A DNA stretch of 64,000 bases from Amaurobius ferox (lineage: Eukaryota > Arthropoda > Arachnida > Araneae > Amaurobiidae): the NCBI GenBank assembly GCA_951213105.1, contig OX578138.1:96749114-96813113 (forward strand). Reading direction: 5' to 3'. The position numbers and the translations under genes were made by a program. The notes under the pieces were generated by a model. That model was given only the letters and a program-made list of their open reading frames with translations, searched no databases and had not been told where the DNA came from. This document shows, in pieces, positions 11,399-22,810 of the stretch (position 1 is its first letter; each line of letters starts with the position of its first letter).

Positions 11399-12350
11399 TA
11401 CTTTCCTTATATACATAATGTATAAGGAAAGTATTGTGACGGGGTCGAAAATTCGAATTCGAGTTTTCGACGGGAGAGCACGTTTCAAGCATCCCTGATC
11501 ACGAATCAAACATTTTTGAAGTGATGTCTGTATGTGTGTGTGTGTGTGTGTGAAAGTATGTGTGTGTGTGTGTTAGTGTGTGTCAGTGAGTCTGTGGAGA
11601 TGATAACTGACGAACGAATGGACCGATTCGAACCAAATTTGATACAAAAATCACAATCCGTAAACACTGGAAGCCTATTGTTTCTATACGTAATCTAATG
11701 TTGAAAACCCCCCTAAATTTTCGAATGCAATTTTGAAAAAATCGTCAAAAAATCAAAACCGCTAATAAAGTTACGCAAATAGACATTTCTTATGTAATTT
11801 TTCATTAGAAAACGATTGGCATAAATTTTAGAACGCTAACATGAACCGTTCTTGAGATATTGTACATTTCTCAAAAAAATTATGAAAAAGTCACATAAAA
11901 AAAAAAAAAATTCCTATTGAGAAAGATGTTCACTTTTCATATGCAATACCATGCGATAAATTGAGTGACATCATTCTCGTGGATCTAGCTCGTTCCATTC
12001 ATGAAAAAATATACTTTGAATAATACTTTTGTATTTGAACGCCAATAGTCATTTATCTGCTGTAAGAATAACATTTTTCTTAGTGCATAACGCTTGGCGA
12101 GATTTTTGCAACGAATTTGGCGGAATGTCGCCAACTTGGCGACTTTTTTGAAATGCTGCCAAATTAATGAAAATCTCGCCAAATGGATAAAAATGATGCT
12201 AAATCAATGAAAATGACGACTAATTGTCGAAAATTCAATATCTTGGAAAGAATATTAGTATCTACTATAAGAAAAACTTATTTTTTTACTGTAAAAGTAA
12301 TAAATTCATCACATTATATAAGGAAAGTCATGTGTTGCCCACATCAGATT
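11399..12350 (-). repeat. Family P repeat, copy P4
   Basis: Inverse orientation to P1-P3. The palindrome is at the left edge (11399-11433), then the tail motif GACGGGGTCGAAAATTCGAA, a (TG)n tract at 11532-11582, and the TCGCCAA block at 12090-12180. It closes on GTCATGTGTTGCCCACATCA. The 65-codon frame of P1 is also open here (minus strand 11985-12182) and its product differs at only a few positions, although the codon-level similarity is no higher than that of the flanking repeat. Confidence 0.87.
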
Positions 12351-12892
12351 TTTTTAATCAATGAACATATTAATATTTATTGGAAGTGGGGCGCCGCTTC
12401 TACTGCTTCCCTCACCGATGCCATATTATTGATAGAACCGGGTTTGGATTCCTGAAATGGATGGAACGCTACGTATGCATGCAAGCTGGTAGTATTACGG
12501 AAACCATTCAAACTATAAATACCAGTTAAAGTAGTGATATACATAACAAAAAAGTAGAAATTCCGATATTTTAAAATCCAGTCCAGTAAGAGACATGCAA
12601 TCACCAATCGTAAGATTCCTCGTTAAATTGTTTATCTAAGTAGCAAACTTTCCGAATCTTGCAAGGTATAGGTAAAAATCAAAGATCGCCACTGGCCATA
12701 AGGTGACATCAGATAGATATAATGATTAAATATCTGATCGTAATCGTTCCTTTAGTGCCTTGTTCCTCAAGCCAACAAGCTACCCACGAATAATTGCTCA
12801 AGTTGTGCAGCTTCAGAATTTCGAACATAAAAACAAGAAACTCTTAAACTCGCTATATGAACTTGAGGATGATAGCAATCCAGAAACTTTCC
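12351..12892. other. Unassigned stretch, left flank of SINE
   Basis: AT-rich with some higher-complexity sequence (12385-12500). No gene or repeat family recognised. Its last bases contribute the left target-site duplication of the 5S-tRNA SINE. Confidence 0.45.
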
Positions 12893-12908
12893 ACACCTTG
12901 TAAGAGGG

Positions 12909-13289
12909 GGCCAACGGCCGTACCGTGCTGAAAACACCGGTTCTCGTTAGATCACCGAAGTCAAGCAGCATCGGGCGCGGTTAGTACTTGGTGGGTGACC
13001 ACCTCGGAACACCGCGTGCTGTTGGCCATCTCGGGTGCGGTATCCCCGTGGTTTGCGCGCTAGATTTGCACGCTACCACAAATGCCGCCGTGTTCATGCG
13101 GAGTACAATCACGTTAAACATGTGGGTCCGTAAGTCCTTCCGAGAGGTTGGTGGAAGGGGAAGGAGGGTACGGTCCCTGTGGATGCCTCCCCCACTGGGT
13201 TCCGGTCTAAATTGGGTGGCACTTCCCGGCCGTCCATACAGTTACCTTACACCTTTCTGGTAGGTCGGACGGTCTGGGTCTCAACAACA
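12909..13289 (+). mobile_element. Composite 5S-tRNA SINE, full length
   Basis: A SINE bounded by a perfect 16-bp target-site duplication ACACCTTGTAAGAGGG (12893-12908 and 13290-13305). Order: a nearly complete 5S rRNA head (12910-13026), a tRNA-like segment GGTTTGCGCGCTAGATTTGC, and a conserved body starting GCCGCCGTGTTCATGCGGAG. The body ends GGTCGGACGGTCTGGGTCTC and is followed by a (CAA)n tail. Compared with the pure tRNA-headed copy at 38355, the tRNA B-box region is deleted, so polymerase III initiation would rest on the 5S internal promoter. The perfect duplication implies recent insertion by LINE machinery. Confidence 0.92.
12910..13026 (+). pseudogene. 5S rRNA-derived head of the SINE
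   Basis: Matches the arthropod 5S rRNA layout end to end: GCCAACGGCC start, CACCGGTTCTCGTTAGATCA, AAGTCAAGCAGCATCGGGCG (internal promoter box A region), GTGGGTGACCACCTCGGAAC and CTGTTGGC end. It is 117 bp against about 119-120 in functional genes, with the ATGGGTGACC region shortened by a base. It is embedded in a SINE with target duplications, so it is a retroposed part and not a 5S gene. Confidence 0.9.
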
Positions 13290-13305
13290 ACACCTTGTAA
13301 GAGGG

Positions 13306-15183
13306 CATTCAAAATCTGAGCCAAAGTATACGCATTCTTTTTTAATTTCCATTTCTGCATTCACATCTACACAATATATGTGTGCATTATACCACCGAAA
13401 TTTGGTCCAAATCACTTCAGAAGTTTTTTAGATTACGATAGATCTCTGATTTTGTCAGTTTATACATATAGCTGAGCCATATATATTTTGAATTTTTTTT
13501 TTCAATATTCAGTATTTTTTCAGTATACAGATGTAAATTTGCATAATATATGACACTTGCCACCTATATTGTGTCCAAACCGCTTAAGTGGTTTCTGAAA
13601 TTAGAAATGGTAAAGTATTTGGCATACACTCGACCATCTGCAGATCATTAAATTATTTTTTCGTATCTATGATCCCCATCGATGGCTTTACTCTAAAAAC
13701 TCGACTTATGATTAAATCGCGATCGGCATGCTTTCCTTTGGCTGCATCGCTTAAAGTGAAAAGTATACTTAAACTACAGATAAAATCATATTGTTACCCG
13801 TACCTAAAATGCTTTCATGGCATATTGCATATTCATGAGCAGAAATGGCATTTACAGGCAACCATTGTTTTTACTGGTGTGAAATACTTCAGGATACGGA
13901 GTAAAGTAAATCTTGAAAACAACGAGACTTTGCACTGAAACGGAAGCGAAAGTATGTAACTCCATTGATATCATTTTGTTATGAGTACTTAACAAAAAAA
14001 CATGTGTTACAATTCGCAGATCTGGGTCACTTGACCTTATCGGTAAAATCGGTAACCTCAGATCCGAATTTGGCTACATATCACCAACTTGGTACCTTTT
14101 GGCACGTTTTGGAAACTTCTCGAATTTTCTTGATTGGTTAACAACCTCAAGAGTTACGTGCTGTTTGCAAAATTTTCCACAGATAATGTGGAATATAAGA
14201 ATGTATGGTCATCGTTCCGTTGTACTTAATTGGCGTGAGTTTTTTGATATGCTGGTCAAAATGAATTATAAATACGCCAAGAGAGTTGTTTGAGTTGTTA
14301 AGATAATCAACTATCTTCAGAGAGAATTAATTATCTTCCAACTCAGGAGATCGAATTTAGAAAAGATAATATTTTTGTTTCGTGAATTAGTTGAGCATTT
14401 GACTGTTGTTTTATTGCAGCTGAAGACAATATCTAAAGTTTTATGATCTCGTAAGGCAGCTAAATATTTACTAGCTGTATATTGTTCCTTGTTACTGTTA
14501 CTTCTGCATAATCCAGAAACTCGAACTCATCCTTGTATTCTGTGTGCCACGAGTGCAGCAAAGAATATAGAAGATATATCATTACAACAAATGCCAAGAA
14601 AAGTGAGAAAAGTGGTACGCGTCATAATATAATCACTATCACAATAATTTCTTCTAACTCAACACGTTAAAAATAAACACATTAATTAAAAATAATTTTA
14701 CTTAAAGTGTAATTTTTAATTTAGTTTATATTCTCAAGCAAATATACTTCAAAATATATTCCTTTACTTCCATGGTTTGTTTTGAAATAAATCCATTTAG
14801 AGAAAGAGAAGCTTAATTCCCTTATTCCATATTGTTATTAACTGTATATGTTGTCCATTAAATTTGAACTGAAACACTAAATATGATTGCATTTACTAGT
14901 TAAATTCTTATGTCATACGTAAGAAATTTTTCATGACAGAATTAATACATGAATTCAATCCAATTTATTCTTTAATAAACCATTCGCCAGATATTTCATA
15001 TTTTTGAACTTTGACAACCTAACGCCATCCTTAAATGCACTATATCGACGAATGCAGATATTTTATTCAATTGAAAAATGTAAATTTGATGCAATTGAAA
15101 ATGAATATATTATTTGTAAGTTAGTTAAGGCAATAATACTCAAACGATTTGAGAAAATAATTAAGAAATGGAATAAACAAAAA
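13306..15183. other. Unassigned AT-rich stretch
   Basis: No recognised repeat. It holds an open frame of 116 codons (13588-13938, +) and one of 64 codons (14099-14293, +). Neither has a recognised motif and both are probably chance. The CAACTTGG/CCAACTTGG text near 14085 recalls the TTGGCGA motifs of family P but is not a copy. Confidence 0.4.
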
Positions 15184-16439
15184 AGATCAATCATGCGTAA
15201 AGCATTGATTATGTGAAACATTTTTCAACTAAAATACAATTCTATTTAAACAGCACTACAATGCGACACATTCAGCACTGATATTTTTAAAATTATCACA
15301 ATACTACAATAATTTATTATACTTGGGAACTTAAAGCAACAAAGGCAATGATATAAATCGACTGCTTCTCTATGCAAATTCAATTAACATTTCATTCATA
15401 TCACTTTTATATTCCAGACTTCAGAGCTAAATAATTTTGTATGAAGAAAATTCAATAATTATTATGCAACTCATGTTACAGTCGCTTGATTTGTGTACAT
15501 TCTGAATGCTATAGAAATTAGGCTTTGTTGTAGGAATAATCAAAGTGTAGTGATCATTTAAATTAAAAAATATTGTAGTTGCGTTGGCACAGGATTTAGA
15601 TACACAGATAATATGCAAAAATAAAGCAATTTTATGACGGATTCAGCAATAAATATACCTTTAAGAGATCTTCAAACACAAAGATTTTTGCACAGGGGTA
15701 AAGTGGATGGCATATTTTTGTTCCAAGGAGTCACGTGACATTTTCATGTAATATGGGTCTGATTATTATTTCAATTTTTATTTTAAAAACTACCTAACTT
15801 GTTTCGATGAATTTATTTTTACACATTTTACATAATAATTTGAATATTTCGAAAATTTTCGAAGCAATGTGTGAATTTTAACTCTGCTTAAAAAATGTAT
15901 AAAAAATTTGGTCCCATAGGTTTCAGGGTAATTTCATTGCTTCCACCCGGGTTAAATCCGAAACGAATTGCGTAATAATATTAATATTTATTCCCGTATG
16001 TCGCACGAACCGTCTCAACAATATACAAAAATTCCATTTTGATAGTCATTTTTACGACAGTTATCATGCGAACAGCAGTGAGACAGTTAGACAGCATGAA
16101 CAAAGTCATAAACACTTTACAACTAGAAAATACTTACCAGAATGGAGTGTCCACCACTCATAGCAGGGTTTGCTAGAATCTCACCTAAATTCGCCAAAAA
16201 ATGAAAAAGGAATTATACCACATCAGAGCCCTTTATTACAAACTGTCTATGCGTTAGTCTGAAGCTCAACAATATATCCGACAAAAAATAATTGCCGCCA
16301 GCAAACATATCTTCAAAGAACAACGATTGTGAAAATATAATTTTATTGGGTAATATTTTCATTGGGCAATATATTGTCCGATCCGGTACATTACTCTACT
16401 TCACAACTTCATTTGCTTCTTGTTGGAAAGTGTTAAAAA
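15184..16439 (+). repeat. Family A repeat, copy A4 (interrupted)
   Basis: Starts AGATCAATCATGCGTAAAGC and follows the family text to AACACTTTACAACTA at 16125, where a 295-bp foreign segment (16126-16420) splits the terminal hairpin. The hairpin resumes TGTTGGAAAGTGTTAAAAA at 16421. The GACA tract is decayed to GACAGTTAGACAG. Confidence 0.85.
16126..16420 (+). repeat. 295-bp dispersed repeat inserted in the A4 hairpin
   Basis: Interrupts CAACTA|TGTTGG of the A4 terminal hairpin. Its text (CATAGCAGGGTTTGCTAGAA...AGCAAACATATCTTCAAAGA...TTACTCTACTTCACAACTTC) recurs at 24905-25135 and, inverted, within 24505-24620. No target duplication is visible and the superfamily is unknown. Confidence 0.75.
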
Positions 16440-16496
16440 TAATAATTTGAAACTGTATTGAAAATCATGTGCTGCCCCATCAAATGTTTAATATGT

Positions 16497-16777
16497 TGTT
16501 GTTGTTGTTGACTAAATGATCTCCTGTTTCGGCGGAGCCAATTCAGGACCAGTGACGCAGGAAAAAACAAAGAAATACACAAGAAGAGAAAACAAGTTTA
16601 TTACATGAAAGCATCACTGACGAAGGTCAGAGGGGGTGCAACTTCACATTTTGACGAGGACCCAGAAGGCGGAAGACTGAATTTATCTTCAAAAAACATC
16701 CATGCCTTATTCGGGATTCGAACCCGAGCCCACAAGACAGCAGCCCAAGACACTATCCACTTCACCGCCTGGGCGGC
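16497..16777 (-). mobile_element. tRNA-derived SINE (second family)
   Basis: Read on the minus strand it has a tRNA-like head with A box TGGATAGTGTC and a perfect B box GGGTTCGAATCCC (16713-16725), then AATAAGGCATGGATG and a body ending in (CAA)n, seen as GTTGTTGTTG at 16497-16510. A 9-bp target duplication TTAATATGT flanks it (16488-16496 and 16778-16786). The AATAAGGCATGG junction is shared with the SINE at 30257. Confidence 0.88.
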
Positions 16778-16857
16778 TTAATATGTAGACACAGAAGAAA
16801 AGAAAAAACTCAGCCCGTGCATAGTTAATAAATGTAACACAACTTTAAAAGTTAATG

Positions 16858-17094
16858 ATCATGAAGCTATATAAATATTTGTATTCTTATTATTATCATG
16901 AAGCTATATAAATATTCTTTTTATTGTCATCATGAAGTATTATCATTAAGTTATTATTATCATCATGAAGTACTTATTATCATCATGAAGTTATCTTATT
17001 ATTATCATCATGAAGTTATTCTTATTATTATCATATTATTATTATCATCATCTTATTATTATGATCATGAAGCTATATAAATATTCTTATTATT
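16858..17094 (+). repeat. TTATTATCATCATGAAG-type minisatellite
   Basis: Irregular tandem array of ATTATCATCATGAAG units mixed with two GAAGCTATATAAATATTC blocks. The 60-codon open frame within it is a by-product of the repeat. Confidence 0.85.
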
Positions 17095-17656
17095 TTACAA
17101 CATCTCTTTAATATCTGTATGGATCATCAAAATATTTCAAACAATAAATGCCTTCTAGCACAGAATTCTTAATCAAAATTTAAATTCCACGATGCCAGAA
17201 CTTTATAAGTAATGATCTGCCACGTTCCCCTTATGTAACGCCGAGCAGAAAGATAATATATGCGAAAATTAAATTAAAAACAATTTAGATGGATTATGTG
17301 AATGCTTGCATTCTAGAAGAGTTGAGAGCAAATTTGGATAGAATCCAGACCCCGGATCTCAAAAGTTTAACTTTGCGCTGACCACTCTTCTAGAATATTC
17401 GACGGGAAAGTTCACTTCTGCAAATTTTTCATGCATTAACTGTTAGTTTTGGTGAAAAATGATGTTAAGCTGAAAGTGTGTTTTGAGTTTAATGTCATAA
17501 TATGTCCCCTTGAAATGCTTTATGGAGAATCCCCATCGTAAAAGTTCAAATTATAATAAGTTTAAATACTTTATGTCTGGATTATTTCAAATTTTATTTA
17601 TTTTATTGTTATGGCATTTTAAACATACTGTAACAATGTTATGTAATGTTTAATTG
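17095..17656. other. Unassigned stretch
   Basis: Nothing recognised. It includes a fairly unique GC-richer patch (17290-17410) without an open frame. Confidence 0.45.
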
Positions 17657-18138
17657 ATTTTCCTATTATATAGTATAATGTATAGGAAAAGTATTCTGCG
17701 GGGTGAAAAATTCGAATTCGAGTTATCGAAGAAAGAGCACGTTAAAAGCATCTCTGAACTGGATTCGAACGTTTTTGAGGTGATTTGTATGTAGGTGCGA
17801 GTGTGTAAGTATGTATATGAATGTCTGAACGGCTGGAGAGTTTCGAACTAAATTTTTTACATGTATTAGAATCGGTAAATACTGGAAACCTATTAATTTT
17901 AAACGCAATGAAATATGTCTAGATGGCGCCCAACTTCCGATTGCAAGTTCAAAAATATGATTCATATATCGGAATCTTTAATAAGACCCTTCAATAGAAA
18001 AGATTGACATACGTTTCAGAAATATATCATGAAATGTTCATAAATTATTGCAAGTTTTTCTAATAAAATTTTAAAAGATAGTACATAAAATGAAAGTATC
18101 AACTATAGTGAAATATATTCACTTTTCATGCAATATTA
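17657..18138 (-). repeat. Family P repeat, diverged copy P5, cut by a SINE
   Basis: The left palindrome TTTTCCTATTATATAG/TATAATGTATAGGAAAA and the tail motif CGGGGTGAAAAATTCGAATT identify family P. The (TG)n tract is almost lost. The copy stops at CTTTTCATGCAATATTA, where the SINE at 18139 is inserted. Confidence 0.8.
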
Positions 18139-18381
18139 TGTTGTTGAGACACAGACCGTCCGACCTACGAGAAAGATATAAGGTAACTGTTTGGACGGCC
18201 GGGAAGAGCCACCCAATTTAGACCGGAACATAGTGGAGGAGGCATCCATAGGGACCGTGTCCCCCTTCCCCTACCAACAACCTCTCGGAAGGACATACGG
18301 ACCCCCATGTTTAAAGTGATCGTACTCTGCGTGAACACGGCGCCAGTTTTGGCAGCGGAGGGAATCGCACTCTGGCCTACC

Positions 18382-18792
18382 TAAGGCTCCTCTATATACG
18401 AGCTGACTCATCAAGCATATTGAAGCCCACCGTAGCTGGAAGCGCAGTCCATTAGCAATAGCTCTATTCGTATTTTCACTTTAAGAAGTACAATTGAAAT
18501 AATTATGGGTGGTTATTCTACACCGAACTGCTCTATTCATTCTAAAAAGGGTTTTAGGCTATTTCGTTTTCCTAGAAACGATGAAAGTAGAAAACAATAC
18601 CTAATAAATTATTGGATACCCGGTAGTTGAGCTTACTCCTGCGAGCTAAGTTCTACAATATTCCAATTAAAACTTCTTTTTTTATATAAAGTATTCATTT
18701 CAAACACTTATTTTATAATTTCTGTAACTGTAGTATGGAACCTTATGGGCTTCAATATGCTTGATAAGTCAGCCTGTAGTAGAGGAGCTCTA
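18382..18792 (+). mobile_element. P-element-like (THAP) transposon remnant
   Basis: A 411-bp element with about 47-bp terminal inverted repeats: TAAGGCTCCTCTATATACGA at left, and TAGAGCTCCTCTACTACAGG as the reverse complement of the right end. Both arms continue through TCAAGCATATTGAAGCCCA. It is flanked by an exact 8-bp duplication GGCCTACC (18374-18381 and 18793-18800), length and sequence in line with P-type transposons. It carries a THAP-domain start and is internally deleted, hence non-autonomous. Confidence 0.88.
18505..18630 (+). pseudogene. THAP-domain fragment of a P-type transposase
   Basis: A 41-codon open frame starting ATG (MGGYSTPNCSIHSKKGFRLF...) then RFPRNDESRKQYL and NYW, ending in TGA. 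The spacing of the CSI/H region, the RLFRFP motif and the basic-aromatic stretch match the N-terminal zinc-coordinating THAP domain of P transposases. The first cysteine of the C2CH set is replaced (Tyr at residue 4), and the second Cys/His pair and the whole catalytic part are missing. It is a non-functional relic. Confidence 0.75.
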
Positions 18793-19030
18793 GGCCTACC
18801 GAGTGCAAATCCCGCACGCTTACCACAGGGCTACCGCGTCCCATACAATATTACTTAAAAAATTTACTTCTATAAGATATATATATTTTTGGTATATTTT
18901 TTTCAATAGGAGGTTCTTAAATTAGGATTAATAGATGTAATTACCGATGTTCCGGTAATACAAATTAATCTGTGTAACTAAAAATTTTAAGACAACATGC
19001 ACCTATCTAATTTCCAAGCAGTCGTTTTTA

Positions 19031-20256
19031 TTAACACTTTACAACGAAGTTGAAAAGTGTTTATGACTCTTCATTCTGTCTGCCTGTCTGTCTGAGCTAT
19101 GGGAATATAAATGAAGAATATCACCCAATTAGTTTCGGATTGCACCCGGGTTGAAAAAATGAAATACATTGAACCCTATGGGACCTAATTTTTGAAACCT
19201 TCTTTAAGCGGATTTAAAATTCACAAATTGCTTCGAAAGTTTTATGAAATATTCAAATTATACCATAAAATATATATAAAAAAAAATTCAGCAAAATATA
19301 TTTAGTAGTTTTTTAAATAAAAATTAAAATAATAATTACACCCTTTCTATGGAGAGATCACGTGACCGTTATATGAAGAGATCAAATGACCCACTGCAAA
19401 ATAAAATATGGCATCCATCTTGTGTCAAAATCGTGATTTTTAAAGTTCTTTTTAATTCAAATTTAGTGCTGAATCCGTCCTAAAACCGCTTTAATTTTGC
19501 TTAAATTCTGTGCATATACATATTGAAACAACGCAATTACAATATAGTTGAGTTTAAAAGATCATCCAAATTTGATAATTTCTACAACGAAGCCTACTTT
19601 TCACTTATGGAAAATGTAAATACCAAAAAATGTAGAATGAGTTGTATAAGAATTTTTTCATTTCCTTAACGCAAAATTATTTAACTCATTGAGTCCGCAA
19701 TATAGCTGATATGAATGAAACATTCATTGAATTTACGCAGAGAAGCAAACGATTTTTTGATGAAATTTTAAACATAGAGTTAAATTACTTGCACATCCAT
19801 GGTTTTAAATTTTTTAATAAAATGAATTATTATAGTATTATGATGAACGAAATGAATGGAAAATTTTTATGAATGAAATGCTGCTTTTATAGAGAGAGCC
19901 AGGCGTTTTATATTTCAAATGACATCATTCGAATAAATTTCATTTGTTTTCGATGAAGTTTTCAAATATAATTAAATTTTGTAGTATTATGATAATTTTA
20001 AAAATATTACCGAGGAATGTATCACATTTTCGAGATGTTTTAACCAGGCAATTTATATTTCAATGCTGTCACTTAAATGAAGTTCAATTTTCCATGAAGT
20101 TTTATGTTTTCCAGTATAATAATTTAATATAGTATTGTGATAATTTAAAAAATATTACCGAGGAATGTATTGTATTATAGAAATGTTTAAATAAAATTGC
20201 ATTGAAGTTGGAAAGTGTTTCATAATCAATGTTTTATGCATGATTGATCTTTCTTG
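19031..20256 (-). repeat. Family A repeat, copy A5 (with internal duplication)
   Basis: Left end TTAACACTTTACAACGAAGT/TGAAAAGTGTT hairpin with a TCTG tract at 19079-19092; right end closes on CAATGTTTTATGCATGATTG. A segment around AATATTACCGAGGAATGTAT occurs twice (about 20005 and 20150), making this copy longer than the others. Confidence 0.85.
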
Positions 20257-20439
20257 TTTTCTATGAATTCATATTATATATGAGTGTACCAGCATTTTAA
20301 ATCAAGCCCAATGTATCCTCCCCCCCCCCTGTAGGAAGAAACCTTTATTCCGTTGAATGGTCTGCACTATGTAATATTTACTGACATGTATGCATTTTTA
20401 CTGCACTGTACAGTAACTAGTGTAAAGAAATAACAAGAA

Positions 20440-21422
20440 AGATCAATGAGGCATATAGCATTGATTGTGAAAACTTTTCGAACTGAAATGCAATTTTATT
20501 AAACATCTCTAAAATGCGATATATTTAGAACTAGTATTTAGATTATTACAGTACTACGAAAATTTATTAAACTTGGAAACTTAAAACTTCATCAAAAAGC
20601 CACTGTTTTAAATCGTCTGCTTCTGTATGTAAAATCAATGAATGCGTCATTCATATCACTTATATTTCAGATTCAAGAGTTAAATAATTTTGCATAAAAA
20701 TAAGTCATCAATTCTTATACAACTCATCTTACAATCGCTTGATTTGTTTGCATTCTGTATGCTATAGAAATTAGGCTTCCTTGTAGGAATAATCCAAGTT
20801 TAATGATCATTTCAAATACAAAATATTGTAATTGAGTTGCTATAGAGTTTAGATACAAAGATAATATGCAAAAATAAAGCGGTTTTAGAACAGATGCAAA
20901 AAATATAAATTTAATATAAATTTAATATAATACTAAATATAAATTTAAACGATTCTTATATTAAAGAAAAAAATGGATATCATAATTTATTTTGAAGTAA
21001 ATCACGTGATCTCTTCATATAACAGGGGTGTAAATATTATTTCAAATTTTATTTAAAAAACTACCTAACATATTTTGGTGAAATTCTTTTAGACATTTTA
21101 CGTCATAATTTGAATACTTCCTAAAGTTTTCGAAGAAATTTTTGAATTCAACTCCGCTTAAAAAATGTTTGAAAAATTAAGTCACATGGGGTTTAATGTA
21201 TTTCAATTTTTCTAACCGGGTTAAATCTGAAACTGAGTGTCTGGGTGATATTATTCTTTTCCATTCCCATATGTCCCACAGACCGTCTCAACCACATACT
21301 AAAATTTTATTATAATGGAGTCATTTTTCAGCAGTTATTGTCCAAATGGACATACAGGCACACAGACAGACAGACGGAATGAACAAAGTCATAAATACTT
21401 TGCAACTATGTTGGAAAGTGTT
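20440..21422 (+). repeat. Family A repeat, copy A6
   Basis: Starts AGATCAATGAGGCATATAGC and ends ATACTTTGCAACTATGTTGG/AAAGTGTT with a short CAGA tract at 21357-21376. It lies in inverse orientation and only about 180 bp from A5, so the pair forms a large potential fold-back. Confidence 0.85.
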
Positions 21423-22810
21423 TGTGAGACCGGAAATAGATCTCACATTTGATGAGACAGTTTTATGTGAATATTTATTGTGGCCAAAACGGCGAACAAT
21501 GCTTGTAGTCTGGCTGGCACCGAGTTTTATCACTCCGTGAACCTAAAAGTCAGAAGACCATAAATTTAGGGGGCCATGACAGAGGGGCTGAGCTGGGCCT
21601 TACGAGAAGTGGAATGGTTCCATTGGTTAAAGGAGTAACCAATAAAAAAGGAAGATTGTTACGTCAAACTCAATGCGGCAAATGGAAGAAAAGGGGGAGA
21701 TCCCCCCCCCCCCCCCAACGAGGGAACCACAATCGGTGACCCGAAAATCAAGCAGACAATTATGAAGATTTGACTTAAGAGCAGACTAGAGAAGAAAGGG
21801 AAACTAACATGACTTGAGAAAGGAGATACCAATATGTTCTAATACGATTTAAGATAACTTGGAGACGATGACTGGATTTGGTGAATTCAGACTTGTAGAG
21901 TGTCCCATTGAGGTTCCAAAATAACTGAGATATATTAATGTGTGAGTGCAATCAGAGTACGAGAAGGAGCCACACACCAAAGAGTTATGGCCAGTACTAA
22001 TAACTGATGCAAGCATTTGATATATGATCAAAGCCCAGGGCAGAAATTGAAGGTATGTGCTCATTGAAAATTATATCCGGTCGTAACCACTATTTAGGAT
22101 TTTCCGTTTTGGTCACATATGTCCCCTCCGCTGAAATAATATAATTAAATAGTGTAATTGAACTTAATTAAGATTTATGTTGTTAATAAATGTTTTATTG
22201 TTAAAGTTTAAATGGTGCAGTCAATGAGTATTATAATAATAATTAATTCCTTTACAGGACTCACACGGAAGTTAAATAATTGGAGGATTTTATATAGCTG
22301 CACAACTAGCAATGTGCGATTAAATAATAAAGTCCACTAATATGAGAATTTACAGCAATGTTAAGATATGACGATTATTAATGATTAATTAATGGTAATT
22401 TTAATTATAAAGCTTTAGCTTCCTTTTTTATTTAGTTCCCACCGTGTTATAAAAGCCCCGAATTGAAAATGGTTTGGAATTTTGTGTTCTTTAGAATTTC
22501 GAAAACTCGGTCGTATATTGTTTTAAGTAATAAAATAGAGAAAAGTGTGAAAATGAGAAAGTAACACACAATATACAGATTTATAAAGTACTAAAGATAA
22601 GTAAAATAATTTCTTCTGCAATTTAAAAGAAACCATTAAGATTGCAAGGATATTTTTAACAGCAATCTTAAAACAAAATGAAAAGTGGCTCGGGGAGGGG
22701 GGGTTATTCGAAACATTTACTTTATTTTACCATCTGTTTTTTAAGAGATTTCAATAAAATTTAGTATTTATTGGATTTGAATCAATTTTGATAAAGATTT
22801 AAAACAAGAA
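21423..22810. other. Unassigned stretch with a poly-C run
   Basis: Higher-complexity sequence from 21423 to about 22130 followed by AT-rich DNA. It holds a C14 run (21702-21716) next to CACAATCGGTGACCCGAAAA. That phrase is faintly like the region after the primer-binding site of some LTR retrotransposons, but no LTR pair, gag or pol was found. Open frames are short and unrecognised. Confidence 0.35.

Larger units (their letters stand above)
18139..18845 (-). mobile_element. tRNA-derived SINE split by a DNA transposon
   Basis: Same body family as 38355, minus strand: (GTT) tail at left, GACCGTCCGACCTACGAG, body through CGTGAACACGGCGCCAG, then the tRNA head, which is cut at 18381 and resumes at 18793-18845 (GAGTGCAAATCCCGCACGCT...GGGCTACCGCGTCCCA). 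The flanks ATGCAATATTA (18128-18138) and ATACAATATTA (18843-18853) are a slightly decayed target duplication. It inserted into P5 and was later invaded by the P-type element at 18382. Confidence 0.85.

Noticed and set aside
12910..13026. Functional 5S rRNA gene
   Set aside because: It is followed by a SINE body and tail and lies within a perfect target duplication; a second copy has the same arrangement.
13588..13938. 116-codon open frame as a gene
   Set aside because: No motif, no splice or promoter evidence, and length is within chance expectation for a window of this size.
21690..21760. LTR retrotransposon start (GGTGACCCGAAAA phrase)
   Set aside because: No LTR pair, primer-binding match or gag/pol frames were found around it.
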